64,000 bases of DNA from Azospirillum brasilense (GTDB lineage Bacteria; Pseudomonadota; Alphaproteobacteria; Azospirillales; Azospirillaceae). The first letter of the stretch is position 1. Each line of letters begins with the position of its first letter. Below, piece after piece: positions 16,128 to 26,335 of the stretch. The DNA lies in assembly GCF_007827795.1 (NCBI RefSeq), contig NZ_VITI01000020.1, positions 19,786 to 83,785 of the forward strand. Reading direction: 5' to 3'. The translations under genes and the position numbers were made by a program. The notes beneath the pieces were generated by a model. It searched no databases, had not been told where the DNA came from, and saw only the letters and a list, made by a program, of their open reading frames with translations.

Positions 16128-17009
16128 TCAGCCCTCCCGGATGCGGCGCAGCAGCCGTCTCATCCGGTCGCGCCCGCAGCGTGCAAGGCCGCGGGCCAGC
16201 CGGCGCCAAGGGATGTGGGGAAGGCCGCCGACCCCGGTCTCGGCCAGCCGGCGCTTCAATTCGGCGTTCTCCAACCGGACGGCCAGGAAACTTTCCTGGT
16301 ACAGTTCGATCCGCCGGCGCAGCCACGCCTCCGACTGGTAGAAGGGCAGGGCGTTCTGGATGGCATAGACCTCCGGCTGGCCCTTGGCGAGGTTGCTGGA
16401 GGTGCCGCCCAGCCCGAAGGACGCTACCGTCACCGGCATGTGCATCAGCGTGACAGACGGATCGGCGATGGCCTTCAGGAACCAGTCGTAATCGGCGTGA
16501 ACCCGCCACCGCGTGTCGAAGGGGCCGGTGCGGTCGAACACCGATCGCCGCGCAAAGGTTCCCTGGTGCGGCAGACAGCCGCACACCATCGTTTCCGCCG
16601 CCTTGTCGGCCTCCTGCGGGGAGTGGATGACCGACCCGCCTTCCGGCAGGCGGACCTCGATATCTCCGTAGAAGAGATCGCTCTCCGGATGCCGCTCGAT
16701 GAAGCGTACCGCCTTTTCGACCGAACGGGCGTCGTAGAACCAATCCTCGGCGTTCAGGAAATGGATCAGGTCGCCGGTCGCCCGCGCGAGTCCCTTGTTC
16801 ATCGCATCGTAGATGCCGCCGTCGGGTTCGGACACGAGAAGCGCCGGGCGGTGCCGGTGACCTTTTAGGATCTCCAGCGTTCCGTCGGTTGAAACTCCAT
16901 CGATGATGATATGCTCAATATTCTGGTAAGACTGCTGTGCAACACTTTCCAGTGTGCGGCCTATGCCGTCACGGGCATTCCGGCAAATCGTAATAACCGA
17001 GACCTTCAT
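16128..17009 (-). CDS. GT2-family glycosyltransferase (WcaA-like)
   Basis: 293 residues from ATG 17009, which has AGGAG upstream. N-terminal GT2 core: MKVSVITICRNARDGI, IIIDGVSTDGTLEIL, EPDGGIYDAMNKGL and HFLNAEDWF (a DxD equivalent as NAED), then HQGTFARRSVFDRTG and DYDWFLKAI. The GIYDAMNKG signature puts it with colanic-acid-type transferases such as WcaA/WcaE. The C-terminal ~50 residues are basic (RRLARGLARCGRDRMRRLLR) and may associate with the membrane. It is convergent with fcl and divergent from the type I exporter gene. Confidence 0.9.
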   Translation of the reverse strand: MKVSVITICRNARDGIGRTLESVAQQSYQNIEHIIIDGVSTDGTLEILKGHRHRPALLVSEPDGGIYDAMNKGLARATGDLIHFLNAEDWFYDARSVEKAVRFIERHPESDLFYGDIEVRLPEGGSVIHSPQEADKAAETMVCGCLPHQGTFARRSVFDRTGPFDTRWRVHADYDWFLKAIADPSVTLMHMPVTVASFGLGGTSSNLAKGQPEVYAIQNALPFYQSEAWLRRRIELYQESFLAVRLENAELKRRLAETGVGGLPHIPWRRLARGLARCGRDRMRRLLRRIREG

Positions 17010-17037
17010 CCACCTGCTCCTGTCGGGCTCGCTCAAA

Positions 17038-17066
17038 TTGAGCGCTCCGAGTGCAACGCTTGTATC
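17038..17066 (+). promoter_or_regulatory. Candidate promoter for the type I secretion genes
   Basis: TTGAGC (17038-17043), a 17-base spacer and TGTATC (17061-17066), lying in the short divergent gap between the GT2 gene and the exporter ATPase gene. Four of six -35 and three of six -10 positions match the sigma-70 consensus. Spacing is ideal but in GC-rich DNA the match is only suggestive. Confidence 0.3.
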
Positions 17067-17138
17067 GGATGAAGGTGGTACAGTACAGTCGGGCCGCCGG
17101 TGAGGCCACCGGAAGAGCGACTGGGGCACAGGGGCCAG

Positions 17139-19376
17139 ATGCAGAGCAAGACCGCCGCCGATCCACAACAAGCCTCTTCGGGGGCCATGCGAACCACCAG
17201 CCTCCATGCGCTCGCCGTCGTGGCCCGGCACCACGGGTTGCATTTGTCGGTCGAGCAGATGCGGCGTGACTACGCCATCGAAGCGGGGGAACCGTCCACC
17301 GCGGCGCTGCTGAGGATCGCGGAGGACAGCGGGCTGACCGTCCGGTCGGTAAAGCTGCGCTGGAACCAATTGTCGCGCCTCGGCAAGGCGCTGCCGCTCC
17401 TGCTTCGTCTGCGTGACGGCAGCACCATGGTGATGGTCGCCTTCCGCAAGGACGGCGACGCGCCGGCCGCGATGCTGCAGGACCCGCTCAGCCCGGACCA
17501 AGCCTGCGTCGCCGTGGACGAACTGCGGCTGGCGTCGGTCTGGGACGGCGACGCGATCTTCGTCAAGCGCCGCTATCACGTAGGCGACCAGGAGCAGCCA
17601 TTCGGCTTCATGTGGCTGATCGGCCAGATCCTGCGCGAACGGAGGATCTTCCGCGACGTCGGCATCTCGGCCCTCGTCCTCAGCCTGTTCGCCTTGCTTC
17701 CGCCGCTGCTCTTCATGGTGATTCTGGACCGTGTTCTGGTTCACCAGCGGCTGTCCACGCTGTATGTGCTGCTGACGGCCATTGCATTCCTCCTGGTGTT
17801 CGACACCCTCTTCGGCTATCTGCGCCGCTATCTGGTGGCGATCGGCACGGCCAGGGTGGATGCCCGCATCAGCACCTACATCTTCGACCGGATGATCAAC
17901 CTGCCGATCGATTTCTTCGAGCGGACCCCGACCGGCGTCATCAACTACAAGCTCAACGAGATCTGGCGCGTCCGCAACTTCCTGACCGGGCAGTTGTTCG
18001 GGACCCTGCTGGATTCCATGACCCTGGTCGTGCTGATCCCGGCGATGTTCGTCCTCAGCCCGCCGCTTGCCCTCTTCGTGCTGTCCATCGCGTTCATCAT
18101 GGGCTTGGTGGTGGCCGTCTACATCGGCCCGCTCGCCCGCGCCTACGGCAGGGTCATCGCCGCGGAGCAGCGCAAGGGCTCCTTCATGATCGAGGTGCTG
18201 CATGGCATGCGCACGGTCAAATCGCTCGCTTTGGAAGGCCGCAAGCGGCTCGACTGGGACGTGCGGGTCGCCGAGGCGGTGCGCGCCAACACCGCCATGC
18301 AGCTTCTCTCCAACCATCCGCAGACCATCCTGCAACCGCTGGAGAAGGTCATCTATGCCGGATCGTTGGGCCTTGGGGCCTATCTGGCCATCGGTGAAGG
18401 CGCCATCGTCTATGGCGGTTCGCTGGTCGCCTTCAGCATGATCGCCAGCCGCGCCACTCAGCCGTTCGTGCAGATCGCCAGCCTGATGCAGCAGTTCCAG
18501 GAGGTGCGCGGTGCCGTCGCCCAAGTGGGGTCGGTGGTCAACCACGAACCCGAGCAGGCGCTGGGCCGCCAGGGCGTGCGGCCGGAGATCAAGGGCGAAA
18601 TCGCCTTCTCCGAGGTGCGCTTCCGCTATGCCGGTGCGCAGAACCCGGCGCTCGACGGGGTCGGCTTCTCGATCAAGGCCGGACAGGTCATCGGCATCAT
18701 GGGGCGGTCGGGCTCCGGCAAGACGACCGTCACGCGGCTGCTGCAGGGGCTCCACCAGAGTTACGACGGCCTCATCAAGATCGACGGCGTAGACCTGCGC
18801 GAGATCGACCTCAGCCATCTGCGTTCCAACCTGGGCGTCGTGTTGCAGGACAATTTCCTGTTCAACGGCACGATCCGCGAAAACATCATGGCCGCCAACC
18901 GCAGCGCCAGCCTGGAAGAGGTGATGCGGGCCGCCCGGCTCGCCGGTGCGGAGGAGTTCATCGAGCGCCTGCCGCGCGGCTATGAGACGATGATCGAGGA
19001 AGGGTCGTCCAACCTGTCGGGCGGGCAGCGTCAGCGCATCGCCATCGCCCGCGCGCTGCTCGTCGACCCGAGCGTCCTCATCATGGACGAAGCCACCAGC
19101 GCGCTCGACCCCGACAGCGAGGCGATCATCAACAACAACCTGACGCGCATCGCCCATGGCCGGACGATGATCGTCATCTCCCACCGCCTCGCCTCTCTGG
19201 TCGCCTGCGATCAGATCATGGTGCTGGAGCGTGGCAAGCTCTATGACATGGGCAAGCACGACGAACTGCTCCAGCGCTGCGACGTTTACCGGCATCTCTG
19301 GTTCCAGCAGAACCGCCACCTTTCTCCGGGAAGCACTCATGACCGCGCTCCTCTTACGCCGGCCACAACAGCCTGA
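17139..19376 (+). CDS. Type I secretion ABC transporter with C39-like domain (HlyB type)
   Basis: 745 residues from ATG 17139; a GTG at 17100 and an ATG at 17187 are other possible starts. N-terminal ~130 residues form a peptidase C39-like domain (TTSLHALAVVARHHGLHLS) that has Ser/Thr where the catalytic cysteine would be, as in HlyB, so it should bind rather than cleave substrates. Then a six-helix membrane domain (DVGISALVLSLFALLPPLLF onward, FFERTPTGVI) and an ATPase: Walker A GRSGSGKTT (about 521-529), LSGGQRQR (about 626), and MDEATSALD. It exports unfolded RTX proteins with a C-terminal signal. The next gene encodes the HlyD-type adaptor, overlapping by 38 bases. No TolC-like gene is in the window. 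Confidence 0.92.
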   Translation: MQSKTAADPQQASSGAMRTTSLHALAVVARHHGLHLSVEQMRRDYAIEAGEPSTAALLRIAEDSGLTVRSVKLRWNQLSRLGKALPLLLRLRDGSTMVMVAFRKDGDAPAAMLQDPLSPDQACVAVDELRLASVWDGDAIFVKRRYHVGDQEQPFGFMWLIGQILRERRIFRDVGISALVLSLFALLPPLLFMVILDRVLVHQRLSTLYVLLTAIAFLLVFDTLFGYLRRYLVAIGTARVDARISTYIFDRMINLPIDFFERTPTGVINYKLNEIWRVRNFLTGQLFGTLLDSMTLVVLIPAMFVLSPPLALFVLSIAFIMGLVVAVYIGPLARAYGRVIAAEQRKGSFMIEVLHGMRTVKSLALEGRKRLDWDVRVAEAVRANTAMQLLSNHPQTILQPLEKVIYAGSLGLGAYLAIGEGAIVYGGSLVAFSMIASRATQPFVQIASLMQQFQEVRGAVAQVGSVVNHEPEQALGRQGVRPEIKGEIAFSEVRFRYAGAQNPALDGVGFSIKAGQVIGIMGRSGSGKTTVTRLLQGLHQSYDGLIKIDGVDLREIDLSHLRSNLGVVLQDNFLFNGTIRENIMAANRSASLEEVMRAARLAGAEEFIERLPRGYETMIEEGSSNLSGGQRQRIAIARALLVDPSVLIMDEATSALDPDSEAIINNNLTRIAHGRTMIVISHRLASLVACDQIMVLERGKLYDMGKHDELLQRCDVYRHLWFQQNRHLSPGSTHDRAPLTPATTA

Positions 19377-20697
19377 TCTGGCCGCCGAGCAGGCCATCAA
19401 CGATTTCCAGGGGGAAACCGCGGAAATTACCGGCGCTCCGGAGCCGTTCAAGGCTCGGATCGTCGTGTGGGTGCTCGTTGGCATGGTGGTCCTGCTCATC
19501 GTACTGGCGTCGGTCATGAAGCTCGACCGCGTCGTCAGCGCGACGGGACGTGTCGTGTCCCAGTCGCCGACCATCGTCGTGCAGCCGCTGGAGACCTCGA
19601 TCATCCGCAGCCTGAACGCCCGCGCGGGCCAGACGGTGCGGCGCGGCGATGTCCTGGCCATGCTCGATCCGACCTTTTCGGCAGCCGATGTTGCCCAGCT
19701 CGAACGGCAGGCGTTCAAGTTCATGGCGGAAATCGCCCGTCTGAACGCCGAGGCCGAAGGTGTGCTCTTCAAGGTCGACAGCAAGGATCAGGACATGATC
19801 CTGCAGGAGTCGATCTGGCGGTACCGTCAGGCCGAATATGCGGCCAAGCTCGCCAATTTCGACCAGCGCATGGCGACCCTGCAGTCCATGATCAAGAGCA
19901 GCCGGGCCGATGCCGACCATTACCGCTCCCGCCTGAAGATCGTCGGGGAGATCGAGGAGATGCGCCGGACGCTGGAAAAGAACCAGACCGGGAGCCGCCT
20001 CAACTCGCTGGTCGCCAGCGACACCCGCGTGGAGACGGAACGGAACCTTGGCCTCAGCGAGAACGCCATCCGCACCTCCTCGCACGACCTGGAGGCCATG
20101 CGCGCCGAGCGGGAGGTCTATATCCAGCAGTGGCGCAGCACGGTGCTGACCGACCTGTCCGCCCGTCAGGTCGATCTGGAGCGCGTCCGCGAGGAGCTGT
20201 CCAAGGCCCAGAAACGGCGTGACCTGGTCCAATTGCGCGCGGTGGAGGACGCCGTGGTGCTGGAGGTGGGGAAGTACTCCGTTGGGTCCGTGGTGGAATC
20301 GGCCCAGCCGATCTACACTCTGATGCCACTGAACGCGAAGCTTGAAGTGGAAGCGGAAATCGCCGGCATCGACCAGGGCTTCGTCAAGCCAGGCGATTCA
20401 GTGCAGGTCAAGCTGGACGCTTACCGCTTCGTCGAGCATGGGATGGCGAAGGGCATCGTCAAGACGATCAGTGAGGACTCCTTCACCCGCCGTGAGGACC
20501 AGACCCAGGCCCAACGCCCATTCTTCCGCGCGAAGATCGAGTTGACCGAAGTGAAACTGCGCGATGTGCCCGAAGACTTTCGGCTGGTGCCTGGCATGCC
20601 CATTGTGGCCGACATTGTGGTCGGCACGAGGACCATGATGGCTTATCTCGTCGAAGGGGCTCTGAAGAGCGGTTCGGAAGGCATGCGCGAGCCTTGA
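19339..20697 (+). CDS. Type I secretion membrane fusion protein (HlyD family)
   Basis: 452 residues from ATG 19339, overlapping the ATPase gene by 38 bases. A short cytoplasmic N terminus, one membrane anchor (about 40-59, VVWVLVGMVVLLIVLASVM), then a periplasmic part: a lipoyl/barrel half starting DRVVSATGRVVSQSPTIVVQ, a long alpha-helical hairpin (about 110-310, rich in Glu, Arg, Gln and Leu), and the C-terminal beta-barrel with VGSVVESAQPIYTLMPLNAK and RLVPGMPIVADIVVGTRTM. This is the standard HlyD plan and links the inner-membrane ATPase to an outer-membrane TolC channel. It lies 51 bases before the Sel1 gene. Confidence 0.95.
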   Translation: MTALLLRRPQQPDLAAEQAINDFQGETAEITGAPEPFKARIVVWVLVGMVVLLIVLASVMKLDRVVSATGRVVSQSPTIVVQPLETSIIRSLNARAGQTVRRGDVLAMLDPTFSAADVAQLERQAFKFMAEIARLNAEAEGVLFKVDSKDQDMILQESIWRYRQAEYAAKLANFDQRMATLQSMIKSSRADADHYRSRLKIVGEIEEMRRTLEKNQTGSRLNSLVASDTRVETERNLGLSENAIRTSSHDLEAMRAEREVYIQQWRSTVLTDLSARQVDLERVREELSKAQKRRDLVQLRAVEDAVVLEVGKYSVGSVVESAQPIYTLMPLNAKLEVEAEIAGIDQGFVKPGDSVQVKLDAYRFVEHGMAKGIVKTISEDSFTRREDQTQAQRPFFRAKIELTEVKLRDVPEDFRLVPGMPIVADIVVGTRTMMAYLVEGALKSGSEGMREP

Positions 20698-20748
20698 GGT
20701 ATGGGGGGTATGCTCCCTGCTTAGCGATAGGGAAAGGGTGTTGAGCCG

Positions 20749-22458
20749 ATGCGCAACCTCATCAAGGCCGCGGGGCGGCTGTTCGGCTCCGCTTCGCCTG
20801 AAAACGATCACGCCAGGGGGCTGAAGGCGTACGAGCGCGAGGATTACAAGGCCGCGCTCGACGCGTGGCTGGCGGCCGCCGGGGCTGGCCACCCTGATGC
20901 CAGATACCGATTGGGGCGCTTGTACGACTTGGGCCAGGGCGTGGTGCGGAACGCCGTGGACGCGGTCGGCTGGTATCGGCAAGCCGCCGACCAAGGGCAT
21001 GGCGAGGCCCAAGCCCGGTTGGCTGAGATCTATTATTACGGATGCGGCCAGCCCAAGGGGGTCGTGCCGACTGACGAGGCGCTCTCCGCTCTGTTCCCCA
21101 ACGGCCTGAAGATCGATCAGGACTACAAGGAAGCGCTGCGTTGGGCGCGTGCCGCCGCCGAAAGCGGCGTCACCGGCGCCCAGGCCATGCTCGGCTACAT
21201 GTACGCCTCCGGTTTCGGCATCGCGCCCGATTATGCGGAGGCGGAACGCTGGTACCGCACCGCTGCCGGAAAGGGCAATGCGGCGGCCCAACTCGGGCTT
21301 GGAACCCTGTTGGGTGGCGGCTACAGCGGAAAGCCCGATCCCGTCGAGGCGCACCAGTGGTTCCGCAAGGCGGCGGAGCAGAAGAACGTCATGGCCTGGT
21401 ACTACATCGGCACGCAGTACGCTGCGGGGCTGGGCGTCGAACAGGACTATGCGGAAGCCGCGAACTGGTTCCGCAAGGCAGCGGAGGCTGGGGCCGCCGC
21501 TGCGCAAAGGGCGCTCGGCCTGCTCTACACGCGCGGGCTGGGCGTGCCCACCGACCTGCACCACGCGGAGACCTGGCTGCGCAAGGCCGCCGTGCAGGGC
21601 GATGCCGAAGCGATGCTGCAGCTTGGCCATCTGAACAGCCGGGGCGGCGGGATGCAGCCCAATCTGTTCGACGCCGCGACATGGTACCGCGCCGCGGGCG
21701 AACTTGGCCATCGCGAAGCGCAGAAGATCATCTCCCAGATGTATTTCACCGGATCGGGCGTGCCGCGCGACGAGATGGAGGCGGCCCGCTGGCTGGAACG
21801 GGCCGCCGGGCAGGGCGATCCGCAGGCGCAGTTGCGCATCGGCACCTTCTACGCCGAGGGGCGGGGCGTGACCCGCGATTACGACCGGGCGCTCGATTGG
21901 TTCCGCCGGGCCGCCGACCAGGGCAACACCGATGCGGTCTACAACATCGGCATGCTGCACAGCCTGGGTCTGGGCGTTCCGCGCGACCCGGTGGGCGCGA
22001 TCCAGTGGCTGGAGCGTGCGGCGAGCCAGGGCAGCGTGCTGGCCCAGTTCCGCCTGGGAGCGGCGCTCGCGTCGGGCGACGGCGTGCCCCAGGATTATGC
22101 CGCCGCCGCCGAGTGGTCGCTGAAGGCCGCCAAGCAGGGCCACACCGGCGCCATGGTCAATCTGGGGCGTTTCCGCATGCAGGGTCTCGGCGGTGAGCGC
22201 GACATCGCGGAGGCCATCCGCTGGCTGACCGCCGCCGCCGAGCAGAAGGAGCCGGCGGCGATGACGGCGCTCGGCGAGCTGTACGGCCACTGGAGCGACC
22301 GCAAGGACTTCGCGCAGGCCCGCGCCTGGCTGGAGCGGGCGGCGGCGCTCGGCGACGAGCGTGCCAAGGCGTTGCTGGAACGGCTGCCCGTCCCCCCGCC
22401 TTCCAACGCATCCGAACCTGATGCTGGGGAACGGCCGCGCGCCGCCGGCGAAGGCTGA
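20749..22458 (+). CDS. Sel1-repeat (TPR-like) protein
   Basis: 569 residues made almost wholly of about thirteen Sel1-like repeats of 36 residues. Typical units are AEAERWYRTAAGKGNAAAQLGLG, split here as AEAERWYRTAAGKGN and AAAQLGLGTLLGGG, and the recurring pattern A..W.r.AA.qG...Aq..lG..y..G.GV..D. There is no convincing signal peptide, so it is probably cytoplasmic, though the first 15 residues are basic and hydrophobic. Sel1 proteins serve as scaffolds for protein-protein contacts. Placement after hlyB/hlyD in the same direction suggests a role in that secretion system, such as substrate handling; this is inference. It converges with the acetyltransferase gene ten bases downstream. Confidence 0.88.
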   Translation: MRNLIKAAGRLFGSASPENDHARGLKAYEREDYKAALDAWLAAAGAGHPDARYRLGRLYDLGQGVVRNAVDAVGWYRQAADQGHGEAQARLAEIYYYGCGQPKGVVPTDEALSALFPNGLKIDQDYKEALRWARAAAESGVTGAQAMLGYMYASGFGIAPDYAEAERWYRTAAGKGNAAAQLGLGTLLGGGYSGKPDPVEAHQWFRKAAEQKNVMAWYYIGTQYAAGLGVEQDYAEAANWFRKAAEAGAAAAQRALGLLYTRGLGVPTDLHHAETWLRKAAVQGDAEAMLQLGHLNSRGGGMQPNLFDAATWYRAAGELGHREAQKIISQMYFTGSGVPRDEMEAARWLERAAGQGDPQAQLRIGTFYAEGRGVTRDYDRALDWFRRAADQGNTDAVYNIGMLHSLGLGVPRDPVGAIQWLERAASQGSVLAQFRLGAALASGDGVPQDYAAAAEWSLKAAKQGHTGAMVNLGRFRMQGLGGERDIAEAIRWLTAAAEQKEPAAMTALGELYGHWSDRKDFAQARAWLERAAALGDERAKALLERLPVPPPSNASEPDAGERPRAAGEG

Positions 22459-22467
22459 CGGTTGCGC

Positions 22468-23334
22468 CTACAGAACCAGGGTGACGACGGCGCTCCGCGG
22501 GGTGCCGCGCGGCGGCAAGGGCCGCGCCATGTGGCGGTGAACCTCTCCCGTCGCCGGGTGCGCCACGGGGCCGAGGTCGGTATAACCCAGCTTGCGGTAC
22601 AGGGCCAGGGCGCGGGCGTTGTGCGGTAGGACCGCCAGTTCCAGCCGCGCCCCGCGCCCGGTCGCCCAATCTTCCGCCGCCCGCATCAGGGCGTGGCCCA
22701 GGCCATGGCTGCGGACATCCGGGTGAAGCTCGATGCCCAGGGCAAGGCCGCCCGTCCCCGGCTCTGCCGGCCAGTCGGGTCCGATCCGGCAATGCCCGAC
22801 GATGCGTCCGTTCCGTTCCGCCATCAGCCAGCCGCGCTCCGCCCTACCATATCCGGAGCCGTATCCGGGCGTGGCGAGCCAGGAGCGGATGGTCTCGGCG
22901 TCCGGCACGGCGGCGGCGGAACCGCCCTGCAGCCGGGCCATGCCGGCCAGGAAGCCGCTCAGCCGCTCCGCGTCGTCCTGTGCCGGGTGCACGGCGCGCA
23001 GCGTAACCGGGCCAAGCACGGGGATGGCGCGGCGCGGGGCGCCGCTCAGGCGGATGCCGGGAAAATCGGGCAGCCGCACGTCAACATCATGCTCGTGCGC
23101 CGCGAAGGCGGCGGGGACCGTAAAGGCGAAACCGCAGCGTCCGTCCCCCTTGCCGGCGGACTGCAGGTCCCCGCGGTGTCGGTCGGCCAGCGTGTCGAAC
23201 CGCAGGACGCTCCCGGAGCCGCCGTCCAGCAGGAGCGACAGGCGCAGCCGCCGGGCGGGATCGGCGGGCAGCCACGCCCATCCCGTTACCTGCGGGCCGA
23301 CCTCTTCGAGAAAGCCTTCGACGCACACGGTCAT
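22468..23334 (-). CDS. GNAT acetyltransferase with an N-terminal GWA module
   Basis: 288 residues. The N-terminal ~105 residues form a GWA-type module (EVGPQVTGWAWLPADPARRL, then GDGRCGFAFTVPAAF) like those in the big glycosyltransferases at 6.9 and 36.4 kb. The C-terminal half is a GNAT N-acetyltransferase: LGIELHPDVRSHGLGHALMR is motif A for acetyl-CoA, followed by NARALALYRKLGYTDLG. The acceptor is unknown; an amino sugar or a protein N-terminus are both possible. The coupling to a module otherwise seen with glycosyltransferases hints at a sugar-related substrate. It lies 37 bases from rmlA with the same orientation, so may be the tail of the rml operon. Confidence 0.82.
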   Translation of the reverse strand: MTVCVEGFLEEVGPQVTGWAWLPADPARRLRLSLLLDGGSGSVLRFDTLADRHRGDLQSAGKGDGRCGFAFTVPAAFAAHEHDVDVRLPDFPGIRLSGAPRRAIPVLGPVTLRAVHPAQDDAERLSGFLAGMARLQGGSAAAVPDAETIRSWLATPGYGSGYGRAERGWLMAERNGRIVGHCRIGPDWPAEPGTGGLALGIELHPDVRSHGLGHALMRAAEDWATGRGARLELAVLPHNARALALYRKLGYTDLGPVAHPATGEVHRHMARPLPPRGTPRSAVVTLVL

Positions 23335-23371
23335 GGCGCGGCGGCCCGGCGTTCCGGCGGCCCGGGCGCGG

Positions 23372-24234
<863 letters not shown>

Positions 24235-24238
<4 letters not shown>

Positions 24239-25143
24239 GCCTTCGTTCCCACGCCCTGGGTTTCGTCGAGGATGTCGTCCAGAACCCGGTCGAGCCCGGC
24301 CATCCAGTCCGCCGGCGGAACGCCGTAGGCTTGGCCGAGACGCGCGGTGTCGAGGACGGAATTGGCGGGCCGCCGGGCCGGTGTCGGGAAGTCGGCGGTC
24401 GCAATGGCTGTCACGGTCGGACGGCGCCCGATGCGGGCGGCGGCGCGCTCGACGATTCGGTCGGCGAAGCCGTGCCAGGTGGTGGCCGGTGCCCCGCCAT
24501 AGTGGAAGGTGCCGGGCGTCCAGCCCCCGCCGCCCAGCCGCGCCTGCGCGATGGTGGCGATGGCCGCGGCGATGGCCGCCGCCGGGGTGGGGCAGCCGTG
24601 CTGGTCGGCGACGACCCGCAGCTCGTCCCGCTCGCGGGCCAGCCGCAGCATGGTCTTGACGAAATTGTGCCCGTGCGCCCCGAACACCCAGGCGGTGCGC
24701 AGGATCACATGGTCGGGCTGGGCCTCCCGCACGGCCTCCTCGCCGGCCAGCTTGCTGGCGGCGTAGACGCCCTGCGGGGCGACGGGGTCGTCCTCGCGCC
24801 AGGGGGTGGTCTTGCTGGTCCCGTCGAAGACGTAGTCGGTGGAGATGTGGATCAGCGGCACCCCGGCGGCGGCGCAGGCGCGGGCCAGATTGGCCGGGCC
24901 GTCGCGGTTGACCGCGAAGGCCGCGTCCCGCTCGCCCTCCGCCTTGTCCACCGCGGTGTAGGCCGAGGCGTTGACGACCAGCGCCGGCCGGTGAGCGGCG
25001 ATGGACGCGGCCACCGCCTGCGCGTCGGTGACGTCGCCGGCGGCGCGGGTCAGCCCGACCGGGGTCAGGCCCGGCGCCCAGGCGGCGCGCAGCAGCTCGA
25101 AGCCGACCTGCCCGTTGGCGCCGAAGACGAGGATGGTGCCCAT
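24235..25143 (-). CDS. rmlD: dTDP-4-dehydrorhamnose reductase
   Basis: Last step of dTDP-L-rhamnose synthesis, NADPH reduction of the 4-keto group. 302 residues. Seen: FGANGQVGFELL (7-18) for NADPH, NASAYTAVDKAE, STDYVFDGT and VYAASKLAGE with Tyr127 and Lys131, then LRTAWVFGAHGHNFV. The C-terminal RRPANSVLDTARL is also family-typical. It begins 14 bases after the rmlB stop and ends overlapping the start of rmlA. Confidence 0.96.
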
Positions 25144-25157
25144 GGCGGCGGCTCCGG

Positions 25158-26243
25158 TCACTCGGCGGTCTGGGCGGCGGTCTGCGGAGCGGCGGGGGCC
25201 ACGCCGAGACGCTGGCCGGCGTAGCCGGCAGACAGGCGCTCCCACCAGGCACGGTTGTCCAGATACCAGGCGACCGTGCGGCGGATGCCGGTCTCGAAGG
25301 TTTCGGCGGGCGTCCAGCCCAACTCGGTCTTCAGCTTGGTGGCGTCGATGGCGTAGCGGTGGTCGTGGCCGGGCCGGTCGGTGACGTGGGTGATGAGGTT
25401 CCGTCGCGGCCCGCCGGGCAGCGGGCCGGCCAGCTCGTCCACCAGATCGCAGATGGTGTGCACCACGTCGATGTTGCGGCGCTCGCTGTCGCCGCCGACG
25501 TTGTAGCTCTCGCCCAGCCGCCCGGTGGTCAGGATGGTCCAGAGCGCCGAGGCGTGGTCGTCCACATAGAGCCAATCGCGCACGTTCAGACCGCTGCCGT
25601 AGACCGGCAGGGGTTGCCCCTGCAGGGCCTTCAGCGTTATCAGCGGGATCAGCTTCTCCGGAAACTGCCAGCAGCCGTAGTTGTTGGAGCAGTTGCTGGC
25701 CACCGTCGGCAGGCCGTAGGTCTCGTGCCAGGCGCGCACGAAATGGTCGGACGCCGCCTTGCTGGCCGAATAGGGGGAGTTGGGCGCGTAGGGCGTGGTT
25801 TCGGAGAAGCGCCCGTCGTCGCCCAGCGTGCCGAACACCTCGTCGGTGGAGACGTGGTGGAAGCGGAAGGCGGTCTTCGCCTCGCCCTCCAGCCCGCGCC
25901 AGTAATCGAGCGAGACGCGCAGCAGGGTGACGGTGCCGACCACGTTGGTCTGCACGAAGGCCATCGGGCCGTCGATGGAGCGGTCCACATGGGTTTCCGC
26001 CGCCAGATGGATGACCGCCGTGGGGCGGTGATCGGCGAAGACGCGGCGCAATTCCGCCTCGTCGCAGATGTCCACCTGTTCGAAGGCGTAGCGTGGGTTC
26101 CCCACAAAGGGAGCCAGGCTTTCCAGATCCGCGGCGTAGGTGAGCTTGTCCAGATTGACGACCGAGGCCGTCGTGTTCGCCAGGACCCAGCGGATGAAGG
26201 CCGAGCCGATGAAGCCCGCACCGCCCGTCACCAATATGCGCAT
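25158..26243 (-). CDS. rmlB: dTDP-glucose 4,6-dehydratase
   Basis: Converts dTDP-glucose to dTDP-4-keto-6-deoxyglucose. 361 residues from ATG 26243, preceded by GGGGGAA; an upstream in-frame ATG at 26279 lacks support. Motifs: VTGGAGFIGSAFIRW, HVSTDEVFG with Thr133, Asp134 and Glu135, SPYSASKAASDHFV with Tyr158 and Lys162, and NCSNNYGCWQFPEKLIPL. The C-terminal tail after WWERLSAGYAG is an Ala/Pro/Gln-rich extension of about 20 residues. It lies 93 bases past rmlC and 14 bases before rmlD. Confidence 0.97.
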   Translation of the reverse strand: MRILVTGGAGFIGSAFIRWVLANTTASVVNLDKLTYAADLESLAPFVGNPRYAFEQVDICDEAELRRVFADHRPTAVIHLAAETHVDRSIDGPMAFVQTNVVGTVTLLRVSLDYWRGLEGEAKTAFRFHHVSTDEVFGTLGDDGRFSETTPYAPNSPYSASKAASDHFVRAWHETYGLPTVASNCSNNYGCWQFPEKLIPLITLKALQGQPLPVYGSGLNVRDWLYVDDHASALWTILTTGRLGESYNVGGDSERRNIDVVHTICDLVDELAGPLPGGPRRNLITHVTDRPGHDHRYAIDATKLKTELGWTPAETFETGIRRTVAWYLDNRAWWERLSAGYAGQRLGVAPAAPQTAAQTAE

Positions 26244-26335
26244 GCCATTCCCCCTGCTGCGCCTTCCCGAAGGCGCCATCGAACCGTCAAGAAACGAACC
26301 GTTTTAAAAACCTCGGCACCGGACGAACGCCGGTG

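Noticed and set aside
17139..17560. Possible bacteriocin-processing C39 peptidase
   Set aside because: The catalytic cysteine position is Ser/Thr, as in HlyB-type exporters, and no small GG-leader peptide gene is nearby.
17010..19784. Upstream extension of the minus-strand GT2 frame across the type I exporter
   Set aside because: The GT2 protein starts at ATG 17009 with a good ribosome site; the rest is antisense to the ATPase and HlyD genes.
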